A DNA stretch of 64,000 nt from Fulvivirga ulvae (GTDB lineage: Bacteria > Bacteroidota > Bacteroidia > Cytophagales > Cyclobacteriaceae). The stretch lies in NCBI RefSeq assembly GCF_021389975.1, contig NZ_CP089981.1, forward strand, positions 6,907,501 through 6,971,500, in the 5' to 3' direction. Below are positions 17,463 to 27,474 of the stretch, piece after piece. Made by a program: the position numbers and the translations under genes. Every line of letters begins with the position of its first letter. Position 1 is the stretch's first letter. Below the pieces are notes generated by a model that ran no database searches, was not told where the DNA came from, and saw only the letters and a program-made list of their open reading frames with translations.

Positions 17463-18262
17463 AAGAATTTCCTGTATCGGATATAGTTATTGCCATCACT
17501 GCTGGTTCATTATTGTTTTTTCTCCTATGCGCCTTTATTGTGGCATTCACACTTGTATTTATAAGAAAGCACCAACAACACAAATTTGAAAAGCAGCAAA
17601 TTAAAGAGCAATTCTCAAAGAACCTGCTGGAGGCACAGCTTGAAATACGTGAACAGACACTAAAACACATTGGATATGAGTTGCACGACAATCTTGGACA
17701 GATAGCCAGTCTGATAAAGATTAACCTGAGTATCATAGACTTGAATGCTAGAGAAAAAGCCGAAGAAAAGCTGGATGAGACAAAAAACTTAATTAGAAAG
17801 CTGATATCAGATATTAAAAGTCTCAGTGTTTCATTGAACAGTGATCATGTAGTTAATACAGGATTATTAGAGGGTCTGAAAGATGAAATAGAGCGTATTA
17901 AAAGGCTCGGACTACATAAGGTTTTGTTCGAGGGTGACGCAAAAAATGTACGGCTTGATCCCAATAAAACAATTATACTTTTTCGCATGTCCCAGGAAAT
18001 ACTGAATAATACACTCAAACATAGTGACGCAACTTGTATATCCGTTGGGGTTGCTCTATCTGGTAATTTTCTTAAATTAACTTTTAAAGACGACGGTGTT
18101 GGTTTTAATATTGATAAAGCTCTCAAAAGTGGAGGATCAGGCCTCATGAACCTGAAGACACGGGCTAAATTGATACGTGCAGACCTACAAATAAATAGCA
18201 GTGTCAACACCGGAACCGAAATAATAATTAACACCCCTCTGGCCAATGAAGCAGACAATTAA
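17459..18262 (+). CDS. NarL-type sensor histidine kinase
   Basis: The 267-residue protein has one N-terminal membrane helix (about 9-35) and a coiled coil. A HisKA_3 dimerisation domain has phosphoacceptor His76 in YELHDNLGQIASLI, and a HATPase domain shows SQEILNNTLKHSDAT (N box), FKDDGVGFN and GGSGLMNLKTRAKL. It has no periplasmic sensor of its own, so sensing may come from the membrane protein encoded just upstream, with which it overlaps by 4 bp. It overlaps the downstream regulator gene by 17 bp. Confidence 0.92.
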   Translation: MKEFPVSDIVIAITAGSLLFFLLCAFIVAFTLVFIRKHQQHKFEKQQIKEQFSKNLLEAQLEIREQTLKHIGYELHDNLGQIASLIKINLSIIDLNAREKAEEKLDETKNLIRKLISDIKSLSVSLNSDHVVNTGLLEGLKDEIERIKRLGLHKVLFEGDAKNVRLDPNKTIILFRMSQEILNNTLKHSDATCISVGVALSGNFLKLTFKDDGVGFNIDKALKSGGSGLMNLKTRAKLIRADLQINSSVNTGTEIIINTPLANEADN

Positions 18263-18896
18263 GCTTGGTTTAGTAGATGACCACAAACTGTTCCGTGGTG
18301 GACTACGCAGTTTGATCGAATCCATTTCTGATATTTATGTTGTCGTCTTTGAAGCTGATAATGGTCTTGACCTGCAGCAAAAACTGGATAGCCAAGATCC
18401 TCCCGATATAATATTAATGGATGTTAATATGCCGGAAATGAACGGATTTGAGACGGTGGAATGGCTTTCTCAACACTTTCCTGACATTCGCATTTTGGTT
18501 TTGAGTATGATCGAAAAGGAGGAGACAGTAGTAAAAATGCTAAAGCTGGGTATTAAAGGTTATCTATGCAAAGATGCCGAGCCAAGTGAATTTAAAGAAG
18601 CCCTAGCTTCGATTTATGCTAAAGGTTATTACTATACCGATTTTGTTACGGGTAAATTGATCCATTCCTTAAAAAATGAAGGCACGCAAAGCAATTTTTA
18701 CGACATCAATGATAGAGAAAGAGAGTTCCTCAAACTCGCCTGTTCGGAAATGACCTATAACCAGATTGCCGATCAGATGTGTCTCAGTCCTAAGACAGTA
18801 GACGGCTATCGAATGTCGCTTTTTGAGAAATTTAATATAAAAAGTAGAGTTGGACTTGTCTTGTGGGCGATCAAAAATGGGGTGATTGAATATTGA
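18246..18896 (+). CDS. NarL/FixJ-family response regulator
   Basis: The 216-residue protein has a receiver domain (VDDHKLFRGGL; Asp59 in IILMDVNMPEMNG) and a C-terminal LuxR-type helix-turn-helix (NDREREFLKLACSEMTYNQIADQMCLSPKTVDGYRMSLFEKFNIKSR). It is the cognate regulator of the kinase. A 7-2-7 palindrome resembling NarL-family operators lies 35 bp after its stop, and a matching one is found 30.6 kb away upstream of a nuclease operon. Confidence 0.95.
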   Translation: MKQTIKLGLVDDHKLFRGGLRSLIESISDIYVVVFEADNGLDLQQKLDSQDPPDIILMDVNMPEMNGFETVEWLSQHFPDIRILVLSMIEKEETVVKMLKLGIKGYLCKDAEPSEFKEALASIYAKGYYYTDFVTGKLIHSLKNEGTQSNFYDINDREREFLKLACSEMTYNQIADQMCLSPKTVDGYRMSLFEKFNIKSRVGLVLWAIKNGVIEY

Positions 18897-18931
18897 TCAT
18901 AACGTCAAATAACACAACACATGAACTCAAA

Positions 18932-18951
18932 AATACCCAAGGTTGGGTATT
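18932..18951. promoter_or_regulatory. 7-2-7 palindrome, candidate NarL-type operator (copy 1)
   Basis: AATACCCAA-GG-TTGGGTATT is a perfect palindrome except for its central dinucleotide, followed by TTGACA. The heptamers TACCCAA/TTGGGTA, separated by 2 bp, have the architecture used by NarL-family dimers (TACYYMT-N2-AKRRGTA in E. coli). It stands between the NarL-type regulator gene and the defence island. The remaining part of the gap (18952-19188) is A/T-rich leader without a gene. Confidence 0.6.
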
Positions 18952-19188
18952 GACAAAGTTGTTCTGCATTTACTAGCTTTAAATTCCGCACGGAAACTGA
19001 AAAATGACCATTGCAAAGTAATTCGTACTGTTGGGAAAGTTCAGGAGGTTATTATTAAGTGCGATGATTAGATTAAATGCACCTGATTGTCGTTGATTGT
19101 AAGCGATTATATATAGCTGAGAAACTGCTAATATTTTTGATGAATAATAAAAATTTATTAATTTTTTTAATAAAAGCTACACTGGCCG

Positions 19189-20427
19189 ATGAGGTTCATA
19201 TTCTTAGATACTAATAATTGGATACACCTTTCAAATGGTTTTAACATTTTGTCCAATAAGTATGATGAACTTCATTTGAAGGTTTTTGACATTATAGAAA
19301 GACGTACTTCTGATGGGAGCATAGTTTTTTTAATCAATGACATAGTGCTGGAAGAATGGAAAAGAAATAAGACCACAGTCGAAAGCCAAATCAAAAATAT
19401 TAGAGATAAATATAACTCATACAGGAAGACGCTTAAAGCCATTAAGGGATTTATTCAGGATGAGCCTAAGGAATTTTCTATGCTAGAGTCACTCTTGAAG
19501 AAGGCATATGAGGAGAAACTGAAAAAGCATAAGAACCACATTAAGAAAGTCGAAAAGTTCTTACTGGAACAAACGATTAAGATACCCATATCGGACAAGT
19601 GTAAAATTGAAGCAACCGACCTGGCACTCTTGAAAAAAGCTCCGTTTATCGGAGATAAGAAAAACAGCATGGCTGATGCTGTGATTTTATTAAGCTCTAT
19701 TGAATTTATTAATGAGAATCACAAGCATCCTTTACCTGAGGAGGTAAATGGTAAAGACTATTTCTTTCCAGAATCATTTTTCGTGTCCAGCAATAAGGGA
19801 GATTTTTCATCACCCGAACAAAAAGAAGTTATTCATCCAGATTTGGAACCTTTCTTGAACAAAACAAATACCGAATTTTACTTCACATTACGTCAACTTG
19901 TTGATTCACTGGAAGAACGGTTTCTATCTGATGATGAAGCACGCTTCCTAGAGCACATAGATGAAAGGCTATTTTGTAAATTTTGTGACAGTATGAATTT
20001 TCCGACTGTTGAATTCTCTGAATACTTTGAAGTTGTTGATCCAAATAAGGAATTTATCGATGAAGATCAATTGGCCCTTCAATTTCCAGGTATCGATATT
20101 GAAACTGCAGCTCAAGATTCTCTAAAATCAATTATGACGAAAATAAGAACTGCTGAATGCACTGAGTGTGGTGCCGAATATATGGAATGTACTTGTGGTG
20201 AGCTGACACCCATAGACGAATACAATACCACTATAGAATGTGCTGCAGAATGTGGCAACATGCTGATTGTTCATGCAGACATTGATAGAAAAGGTTTCAT
20301 TTATCAACAAGGGTATGAAGTTATTAAAGCACACAGATGCAATAACTGTGGGCACCGCGTAACATCTGTAAACGAGGCTGGACTTTGTGAGGATTGTGAG
20401 GAATATGATAAAATAGTTAATAATTGA
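19189..20427 (+). CDS. PIN-domain protein with C-terminal zinc ribbons
   Basis: The 412-residue protein starts FIFLDTNNWIHLS, a PIN-type nuclease entry with Asp7. Further acidic residues appear in NDIVLEEW and in KKNSMADAVILLSS, as in the DUF4935-like PIN proteins. The C-terminal 90 residues carry several Cys pairs (CTECGAEYMECTCG, CAAECGNM, CNNCGHRV, CEDCEEY), suggesting two zinc ribbons. It probably cleaves RNA. It ends 13 bp before hamA in the same direction, so it is very likely cotranscribed with the Hachiman system. Confidence 0.75.
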   Translation: MRFIFLDTNNWIHLSNGFNILSNKYDELHLKVFDIIERRTSDGSIVFLINDIVLEEWKRNKTTVESQIKNIRDKYNSYRKTLKAIKGFIQDEPKEFSMLESLLKKAYEEKLKKHKNHIKKVEKFLLEQTIKIPISDKCKIEATDLALLKKAPFIGDKKNSMADAVILLSSIEFINENHKHPLPEEVNGKDYFFPESFFVSSNKGDFSSPEQKEVIHPDLEPFLNKTNTEFYFTLRQLVDSLEERFLSDDEARFLEHIDERLFCKFCDSMNFPTVEFSEYFEVVDPNKEFIDEDQLALQFPGIDIETAAQDSLKSIMTKIRTAECTECGAEYMECTCGELTPIDEYNTTIECAAECGNMLIVHADIDRKGFIYQQGYEVIKAHRCNNCGHRVTSVNEAGLCEDCEEYDKIVNN

Positions 20428-20440
20428 TAATAATATACTA

Positions 20441-21334
20441 ATGAAAGAACTACTAAGTTCTACCGAACTACTGTTAAATCACATCTATTGGTTTCATCAG
20501 GATTTTGGTATTCAACCCCAAAAAGAGCATATTGGCTCTACTATTAACTGGACCGATATTAGCGACAGAACTCATGACTTCCTTACTGAGCTTATTACCA
20601 CTGTAACTCACTGGGTCTATAACAAGCAGATTACAAAAGAAATAGTGAATGAGCGTCTTAAGGAAACTGGTGGAGACCACCAAAATGCTTACACATTCCT
20701 AACGACACAGGCGTTTTCAAAATTCCGCCCTGGACATCCCCAAGGACAGTTTGGTGAACTTCTATTATTTAACTTTATTCAATATTTCTTCAAAGCGGCA
20801 CCTTTACTACGAAAGCAAAGAATTACCACTTCCATAGGCCATGAACGCTTTGGTGCAGATGCCATTCACTACAAAAAAGAAGGTGAGGATAATGTAATAT
20901 ATCTAGGTGAATCTAAATGTTATAGGAGTGATTATCAGTTTCGTAAAGCCTTTGAAACGTCACTGGATAGTATAGTTACCACTGTCACGAATTTCAATAA
21001 AGAATTAGAATTATACCTTTATGGCGACTTTATAGAACCAGAACTTGAAGGAATTGCAAGGGATTACAAAGCTGGTAAGTTAAAAAACGTAAAATTTGAA
21101 CTTATTTGTTTGGTAGCTTATAATGAAACAGAGAATATAAATGGAATGACTGAAACTGAGATTAAGCAATCAATAAAAACCGTGATAGAAAATCGATGTA
21201 AAAGCTTGGGTAGGGAGTGCTTTGACGCTGTTGATGAAAAAATATTGAGGCGTATAAATTACATCATTTTTCCCATTTGGAGTTTAGAGCAGTTATTAGA
21301 TGCATTTCAACTCCGTGTCGGCTCTACAACATGA
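20441..21334 (+). CDS. hamA: HamA, DUF1837 nuclease of the Hachiman defence system
   Basis: The 297-residue protein matches the DUF1837/HamA pattern. It has a helical N-terminus, HPQGQFGELLLFNFIQYFF, and a PD-(D/E)XK-like active site with Asp140 in RFGADAIHY and E157-x-K159 in YLGESKCYRS. The C-terminus has the conserved RRINYIIFPIWSLEQLL. HamA is the effector nuclease restrained by the HamB helicase until phage DNA damage is sensed. The stop overlaps hamB by 4 bp (ATGA). Confidence 0.88.
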   Translation: MKELLSSTELLLNHIYWFHQDFGIQPQKEHIGSTINWTDISDRTHDFLTELITTVTHWVYNKQITKEIVNERLKETGGDHQNAYTFLTTQAFSKFRPGHPQGQFGELLLFNFIQYFFKAAPLLRKQRITTSIGHERFGADAIHYKKEGEDNVIYLGESKCYRSDYQFRKAFETSLDSIVTTVTNFNKELELYLYGDFIEPELEGIARDYKAGKLKNVKFELICLVAYNETENINGMTETEIKQSIKTVIENRCKSLGRECFDAVDEKILRRINYIIFPIWSLEQLLDAFQLRVGSTT

Positions 21335-23850
21335 AACTTAGTGAAGCACATAGCCAGGTAATTAGCGAACTACTCTCAATCGAACATAAGGCGATTGCAG
21401 ACAAACTGGGTTTGGTCGAAACAAAGGGCAATAAGATAGATGATGCATTGATGAAACGATCTGTCGCCCTACTGGATGAGTTATCAAGGGACAGCGAAAA
21501 CCGCAAGGTAGTAATTATTGCTGCTGCAATATTGTGGACGTACCGGGAAAATCATTGGGAAGGCCTCAAAGATTTTCTTATCGTAACACTTTGCAGGGTT
21601 GGCTTTCCTCCCTCCTCCATAATGATAGATTCCGAATTCGATCAAAGAACCGGGAGATATGGCGGCACCAATAGCCTCATCGATCAATTCGCGATTACCA
21701 TCCATCAATTAAATCATGAGATTTTCGTTGGCAACCGAAAATTCCTTGTCACCAACTTCCAAAAATCCGTTTGGGATAAATTTGATATGGTTAAACTATT
21801 GGGCGTTTCGGCTCCCACCTCGGCCGGAAAGTCATTTATTATACTGCTAAAGTGTATTGATCTGATATTGAAAAATGGCGGAAGTATTATCTATATAGTA
21901 CCAACCTTAAGTCTTGTGGCACAAGTTTCTGCTGACTTCAATTCCCAACTCAAGGCGTTTCAGCTTACCCGCTATAAAATTTGCACAACATACAACTCCG
22001 AAGATATTGAGCAGGATAGCGTATATATTTTAACCCAGGAAAAAGCGATTTCTGCTTTTTCACAAACTGAACAGCCATTCCAAAATGTAGCAGTTCTTGT
22101 AGTTGATGAAATCCAAAATATAGAAAAGGTGCCGTTTGAGGGAGATCAACGGGCAAAAACGCTCTATGACACGTTGATTGAATTCAGGCATTCAACCACA
22201 ACTAACTTAACCATCCTCTCTGGTCCCAGGGTTGAGGGTTTAAAGCAACTTGGCGTTGAAATATTCGACGAACGAGAAGTTGACGAAGAAAAAACCAACG
22301 ATTCTCCCGTTGCAAGTTTCACCTATGCTATATCCAAGAAAGGCAGCAGTTACTCCTTTAACCAATATTCGGATGTACTAACGAAGCCAAACCGGTTGAC
22401 TATTACAAATTCTAATTTAATAAAAGGTTACGGTGGAGCACGGTACCAGAATGATTTTATAGAGTATCTGTCAGCGTTTACCAACAATCTGGGCGAACAG
22501 TCGCGTAACATTATATTTTCCCCCACTACCTCACAAGCCAGAAATACGGCGGTGCAATTAGCTAAGCTAAAGGAACCAACAAAAGGCTTCCACGAGGTCG
22601 ACAGCCTAGTCAACTACATCAAGGAAACTGTCCACAACGATTACGACATGTGCAGTACGATCCCTAAAGGAATTGTCTACCACCATGGCAAAACTCCATC
22701 ACATGTTAGGGCTGTTGTGGAACACGCTATTCGCAATAAAACAATATCAAACGTAGTCTGTACGACAACACTTATGCAAGGAGTGAACTTACCAGCACAA
22801 AATGTAATCATGAGAAATCCTGATTTGGCAATTAGGGCAGAAAAGGGGGTAAAACCAAAATTAACTGACTATGAGATTGCTAATTTAAGGGGCCGCGCCG
22901 GGCGACTGTTAAAAGATTTCATTGGAAGAACGTTTATTCTGGAAGAGAATTCATTTGAACGGGCTTCCGAACAAGCCGAGCTATTCCCTGAAGCGGAAAA
23001 AATGCTTCGGTCCGGGTATGGTGAAAAATACAATCAATTTAAAAAGGAAATTCAAAAGGGCTTATCAGAAAATGTTGTCCAGAATGACAATAATAAAGAG
23101 TATGCATTTTTAATGACGTACATCCGTCAGAATATTCTTAGGCATAAAGAAAACTCCTTCCAACGTTTGATGACCGTGGGCATTGATATAGGTGAAGATC
23201 GACTACAGGAAATTTACGACTACCTGCAGAACCAACTTTCCATTCCTCATGATCTGTGCTATAAAAACCGATATTGGGATCCTTTAGATCTTGATGCACT
23301 GTACCAAAGACGCAATCTCTATAATATCCCTACTGCTATAAACGAGATTAATACTGAGCAAAAGCTGACTACTCTCCTTACACAAATTTTGAATGAATTT
23401 CCGCAGTATTATCAAAGGTATTTTAACGTTGCGGAAGGGCTACTCTATTCTGCTTGTATTACTGCGAAGGAGTGGATGAAAGAAACACCACTAAAGCAAA
23501 TATTAAGTACAGCTTATTTCGACAATTCAAATAAAATAGATGACAGGATAGCGCTGATACAAAGGGATATCTCATATGGCCTACCTATGCTGCTCAAACC
23601 TATTTATGATATTAAGGCATCCGGGAACATGTTTCTGCGCTTTATAGAAATCGGTGCATATATGCCTATAACAAGAAAAATGATAGAGCTGAATATACCA
23701 CGAGAAACGGCCATTAGCCTCAACAATCAATATTTCAGAAATTTTAATTTGAGTGATATCAATCAGCAAAACCAAATTATTAACCGGCTGCGAGAAGTTA
23801 AAGATGATGTGGATTACTGGCGGCGTATTCAGTTAGAAGCTGTTGTTTGA
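21331..23850 (+). CDS. hamB: HamB, SF2 helicase of the Hachiman defence system
   Basis: The start at 21331 (MKLSEAHSQVISELL) overlaps the hamA stop by 4 bp and gives 839 residues. An in-frame ATG at 21277 would lie deep in hamA. Motifs are Walker A SAPTSAGKS (160-168), motif Ia YIVPTLSL, motif II VVDEIQN, motif III-like LSGPR, motif V TTTLMQGVNLPAQN and motif VI RGRAGRLL. These are Ski2/RecQ-like helicase signatures seen in HamB. With HamA it forms the sensing/effector complex. Confidence 0.88.
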   Translation: MKLSEAHSQVISELLSIEHKAIADKLGLVETKGNKIDDALMKRSVALLDELSRDSENRKVVIIAAAILWTYRENHWEGLKDFLIVTLCRVGFPPSSIMIDSEFDQRTGRYGGTNSLIDQFAITIHQLNHEIFVGNRKFLVTNFQKSVWDKFDMVKLLGVSAPTSAGKSFIILLKCIDLILKNGGSIIYIVPTLSLVAQVSADFNSQLKAFQLTRYKICTTYNSEDIEQDSVYILTQEKAISAFSQTEQPFQNVAVLVVDEIQNIEKVPFEGDQRAKTLYDTLIEFRHSTTTNLTILSGPRVEGLKQLGVEIFDEREVDEEKTNDSPVASFTYAISKKGSSYSFNQYSDVLTKPNRLTITNSNLIKGYGGARYQNDFIEYLSAFTNNLGEQSRNIIFSPTTSQARNTAVQLAKLKEPTKGFHEVDSLVNYIKETVHNDYDMCSTIPKGIVYHHGKTPSHVRAVVEHAIRNKTISNVVCTTTLMQGVNLPAQNVIMRNPDLAIRAEKGVKPKLTDYEIANLRGRAGRLLKDFIGRTFILEENSFERASEQAELFPEAEKMLRSGYGEKYNQFKKEIQKGLSENVVQNDNNKEYAFLMTYIRQNILRHKENSFQRLMTVGIDIGEDRLQEIYDYLQNQLSIPHDLCYKNRYWDPLDLDALYQRRNLYNIPTAINEINTEQKLTTLLTQILNEFPQYYQRYFNVAEGLLYSACITAKEWMKETPLKQILSTAYFDNSNKIDDRIALIQRDISYGLPMLLKPIYDIKASGNMFLRFIEIGAYMPITRKMIELNIPRETAISLNNQYFRNFNLSDINQQNQIINRLREVKDDVDYWRRIQLEAVV

Positions 23851-23890
23851 TACTTAACAATACCAAGTAGCCCAAAACCAAACAAAAATA

Positions 23891-24721
23891 ATGACCGAAA
23901 AAAATGAATATTTAGAACAGCTAAATAAACTTCAGAATTACCACGATTTTGCCCTAGACATTTCAGAGGCAACCGCTGGTAAAAAGAATATTCCTTGGCA
24001 TTTGGTCAGGGGACACCAGCTGTTCAATAGGTTAAACATGACCTGTTTGAGCGCCATACGCTTGATGCCCTATAATAGACAGTTTCCGACTGACAGGGTA
24101 TTCTGGGATTTCTTTTCAATAGCCTCTTTAACGAGAAACTTCGTTGAAAATTATTATGCTCTTTTTTATATCGCCGTCGATTCTATCGAGAGCCCCGAAC
24201 GTGAATTCAGGCTGTTATTGCTAACCTTCCACCTGAACAATGAAAAGTACAAATTCTTTAACGAATGCGACCCTTCTGATCCCCTTTTGAAGGATTTTGA
24301 GACGAATCTTCCCATAGACAAACAAAAACTCCAGGCCCATCCTTTCTTTAAAAAATTGGATAAACAAAAGCAGAATGGTGTTCTGAAAGGAGTACGGGCA
24401 AAGTACCTTTCGAATGACGAAATAGCTAAACGTATAGGCCATGATACTAGTGAATTTAAGCCGTTATATAGATTCTTCTCAAATCAAGTTCATTCTACTC
24501 CGTGGGCATTTTACACGCAGTCTAATATACGTGGAAGAGGCCTTGAAAATGAAGTAGAGCTGGCATATACCACCACGGCTATACAATTAATTACTAAATA
24601 CTTAATGGCAGCAATTCTGGACATGACGGCATTGTTTCCTGAGTGTCTTGATTTGATCGATAAAAGGAAGCTAAAGACTATTACTGCCGATTTCAAACGT
24701 TTTTCAACTGCAGAGCTATGA
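23891..24721 (+). CDS. DUF5677-like helical protein in the defence island
   Basis: The 276-residue all-helical soluble protein has SLTRNFVENYYALFYI near 80-94 and YRFFSNQVHSTPWAF near 193-207. These resemble the conserved blocks of DUF5677. Arg194 and His201 are spaced R-X6-H, which allows a HEPN-type ribonuclease, but that is only a hint. It begins 41 bp after hamB and ends 60 bp before a large helicase gene, so it is probably in the same transcript as one or both. Confidence 0.5.
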   Translation: MTEKNEYLEQLNKLQNYHDFALDISEATAGKKNIPWHLVRGHQLFNRLNMTCLSAIRLMPYNRQFPTDRVFWDFFSIASLTRNFVENYYALFYIAVDSIESPEREFRLLLLTFHLNNEKYKFFNECDPSDPLLKDFETNLPIDKQKLQAHPFFKKLDKQKQNGVLKGVRAKYLSNDEIAKRIGHDTSEFKPLYRFFSNQVHSTPWAFYTQSNIRGRGLENEVELAYTTTAIQLITKYLMAAILDMTALFPECLDLIDKRKLKTITADFKRFSTAEL

Positions 24722-24780
24722 GAAAAAAACTTCAAGATTTTGACTGGCATGTTCACACGTTAATGGTGGAGGATTAATAC

Positions 24781-27474
24781 ATGGAAGAATACAGCAACGT
24801 ATTGGCCTGCTGGCATAAGCTTGAACATTTCAGTCCAGCGTCACTACCAAAGGAAAGTTCAGAATTGGTAACACCAGAACCCTGGACAAGGCCATTAAAA
24901 GCATCTAGTGAAGCGATGACGCTTGAATATACTATTTACCTCGGCATTACGGAGCAGGCTAAGGTAAATGTCTTTATCAAAGAGTTTTTTAGAGATAGGA
25001 ATGAAGAACCTAATCAACGTAGCAATCGACTCTGTACAGCTTCTCTGAAGTTAGATGAACAGGGTCGATATAAAGGAGGTTCGTTGGGCATTTCCACCCT
25101 GCCCTGGGCACTAGGACAACTAAAGCAGGGCAAACTAAATGCACCTAATTGGGTGGAGGCTTTCCACGAAGTGGAAACAAAAGTGGAGAGTTACTTGGAA
25201 GACCTGCTTAATGCGATTAAGGGCGATCAAAATAACGGGTTCATCGAAGAAGTACTTCCTATGGACATAAGCATGTTGTTGGCCTTATCAGGAAAAATAT
25301 CAAAGGAAGTCGCATGCCCCCTTGAATTGGATCAGACTATATATATTACTGCTCAACTCGTCCGCAAATCCAAAAATGTTATAGAAAATTCCTCAGCAGA
25401 TCTGCTAAACAGCTTCTATATACGAGACTTAGAAAGACTTATGGATCAATTTGAACCCAAGAAGTCACCTAAAGCATTTCTAGATTATCTAAAGGGTTGC
25501 ATGAACCACATTAACACGCGGCGAACCGATTTATCTAAGGACATAAGTTTAATTAAAGAAGTCCTTAAACCTGAGAATTACCCAGATGGCTGCTGGCCAT
25601 CTGCATTCAAGCTAAGCCTCATGCAACAGTTTGCAGTCAACACTATTTTTAATAATTTGTCAGGAGCAAACCAATCTGGAATTTACTCTGTAAACGGTCC
25701 TCCAGGAACGGGTAAAACAACCCTGCTCCGGGATGTAATTGCTCCTATCATTGTAAAGCGAGCCAAGGCATTATCTAAAATAGAAGATCCGGAAGAAGCC
25801 CTTTCTGAAATGGGCAGAGTTACAATCAGTGAGAACTATTCTCCGTACATCTATCAGCTGGACAAAAATCTTACACGTGGAGGCATATTAATTGCTTCAA
25901 GCAACAATGGAGCGGTTGAGAACATTTCAAAAGAACTACCTCTGAAAGCAGAGATTGAACCCTATGAGAAGGATGTGTCCTATTTCAAGGAGGTGGCAGA
26001 AAGCTGTCTCGATAATGAATACTGGGGTATAATAGCTGCCATTTTAGGTAACAGCGACAATCGCAGCAAGTTGGTTAACAGCCTTTGGTTTAAGGAAAAT
26101 AACCTGAGGGAAATCCTTAAGAATAATCACATTACACAAGCTCAATGGCATGAGGCTGTTGCTGACTTTCGAAGGCAACAGCAGCTGGTTGATCAGGAAA
26201 GAGAGACATTGAAGGGTATTACAAGGGAATATGAACATTTTTTAGATGTTAAAGATGCTCTTTATGAGACAACGAGTCGGTATAAGGTTTTACAGGAACA
26301 GCAACGGGAACTAGATAAAGAGGTGGAGTCACTTTTAAGTAAAGTGAATGGCCTGAAAAGGATGAAATCAAACACCCTGAATGAACTGTCTGTTGTAAAG
26401 GCTGCGAAACCAGGTTTCTTCACATACTGGTTTAACAGACACATAAGGCGAGCCTATAATGAGACGCTTGAGAAAGTAATTCTAAATTATAATAGCCTCG
26501 TAAAAGATTTAGAAATACACGAGGGTTTGTGTGAGGAAAGTAAACTAAAAGCTAGTGGAAACCTAGAGGAGTTGAACAAGCACGAGGGGGATTTGGAAAA
26601 ACTGGAGCGTCAGAATGAGTTACTGGAAACTAAAACAAGGGAAGCTAGAGAGTATTTAGGAAACAGCTATGCCGACGAAGAATTCTGGCTGGCAATTGAA
26701 ACAAAACTTGTGCAAGAAGCTTGTCCCTGGTACTCAGATAAGTTTAAACAGCTCCAGTCTGAATTATTCATAAGTTCTATGAAGCTTCATGAAAAGTTCA
26801 TTCTCCGGGCCAATTCCACCAATAATGGCATATTACATACCATGGCGGCCTTCTTTGAATATCTGAAAGGAACTTTGCAGGTGACTAAACAACAGGTAAA
26901 GGCCATGTTTGATACCTTCTTCCTCGTAATTCCCGTGGTCTCTTCCACATTTGCCTCTATTCAAAGTATGCTACGTGATCTGGATAAAGAAGATATTCCT
27001 TGGCTGTTTATTGATGAAGCTGGCCAGGCCGTGCCACAGGCAGCAGCGGGTGCGGTCTGGCGGTCCCAACGTGTGGCGGTGGTTGGAGATCCGCTGCAAA
27101 TAGAACCAGTGGTGACGATAGCTCCGACATTAACAAATAATATCAGCAAGTATTACAATCTAACTAAGGAAAATATAAACAATTCTCTTTCGGTACAGGT
27201 ACTGGCGGATCGGATCAATCCACTTGGCGCTACACTCAGCTCAGATGATGCGCCAGTGTGGGTCGGAATACCATTGCTTGTTCACAGGAGGTGTTTAAGC
27301 CCCATGTTTGATATTGCCAACAGTATCGCTTATGCTAATACAATGTATCAATCTACTCCTGTCACAAATCCCAATATTCTTTTTGAGACGAATTTCATCC
27401 ATTGCACGGGGGAAGTAGAAGGGCGGCACTTTGTCAGCAACCAGGCCACTGTTATCAAACGAAATTATTCTTAA
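24781..27474 (+). CDS. SF1 (Upf1-like) helicase, N-terminal segment before a frameshift
   Basis: The 897 residues contain an N-terminal domain without recognised family, then AAA_11-type helicase motifs. Walker A is NGPPGTGKTT (about 305), motif Ia ILIASSNNGAVENI, then a long coiled-coil insertion (about 460-650). Walker B is LFIDEAGQAVPQAAAG (about 745), followed by VAVVGDPLQIEPV and LLVHRRC. The frame ends abruptly after GRHFVSNQATVIKRNYS with motifs V and VI missing. They are encoded in the +1 frame from 27431, so the gene carries a frameshift near 27440-27470. Confidence 0.85.
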   Translation: MEEYSNVLACWHKLEHFSPASLPKESSELVTPEPWTRPLKASSEAMTLEYTIYLGITEQAKVNVFIKEFFRDRNEEPNQRSNRLCTASLKLDEQGRYKGGSLGISTLPWALGQLKQGKLNAPNWVEAFHEVETKVESYLEDLLNAIKGDQNNGFIEEVLPMDISMLLALSGKISKEVACPLELDQTIYITAQLVRKSKNVIENSSADLLNSFYIRDLERLMDQFEPKKSPKAFLDYLKGCMNHINTRRTDLSKDISLIKEVLKPENYPDGCWPSAFKLSLMQQFAVNTIFNNLSGANQSGIYSVNGPPGTGKTTLLRDVIAPIIVKRAKALSKIEDPEEALSEMGRVTISENYSPYIYQLDKNLTRGGILIASSNNGAVENISKELPLKAEIEPYEKDVSYFKEVAESCLDNEYWGIIAAILGNSDNRSKLVNSLWFKENNLREILKNNHITQAQWHEAVADFRRQQQLVDQERETLKGITREYEHFLDVKDALYETTSRYKVLQEQQRELDKEVESLLSKVNGLKRMKSNTLNELSVVKAAKPGFFTYWFNRHIRRAYNETLEKVILNYNSLVKDLEIHEGLCEESKLKASGNLEELNKHEGDLEKLERQNELLETKTREAREYLGNSYADEEFWLAIETKLVQEACPWYSDKFKQLQSELFISSMKLHEKFILRANSTNNGILHTMAAFFEYLKGTLQVTKQQVKAMFDTFFLVIPVVSSTFASIQSMLRDLDKEDIPWLFIDEAGQAVPQAAAGAVWRSQRVAVVGDPLQIEPVVTIAPTLTNNISKYYNLTKENINNSLSVQVLADRINPLGATLSSDDAPVWVGIPLLVHRRCLSPMFDIANSIAYANTMYQSTPVTNPNILFETNFIHCTGEVEGRHFVSNQATVIKRNYS

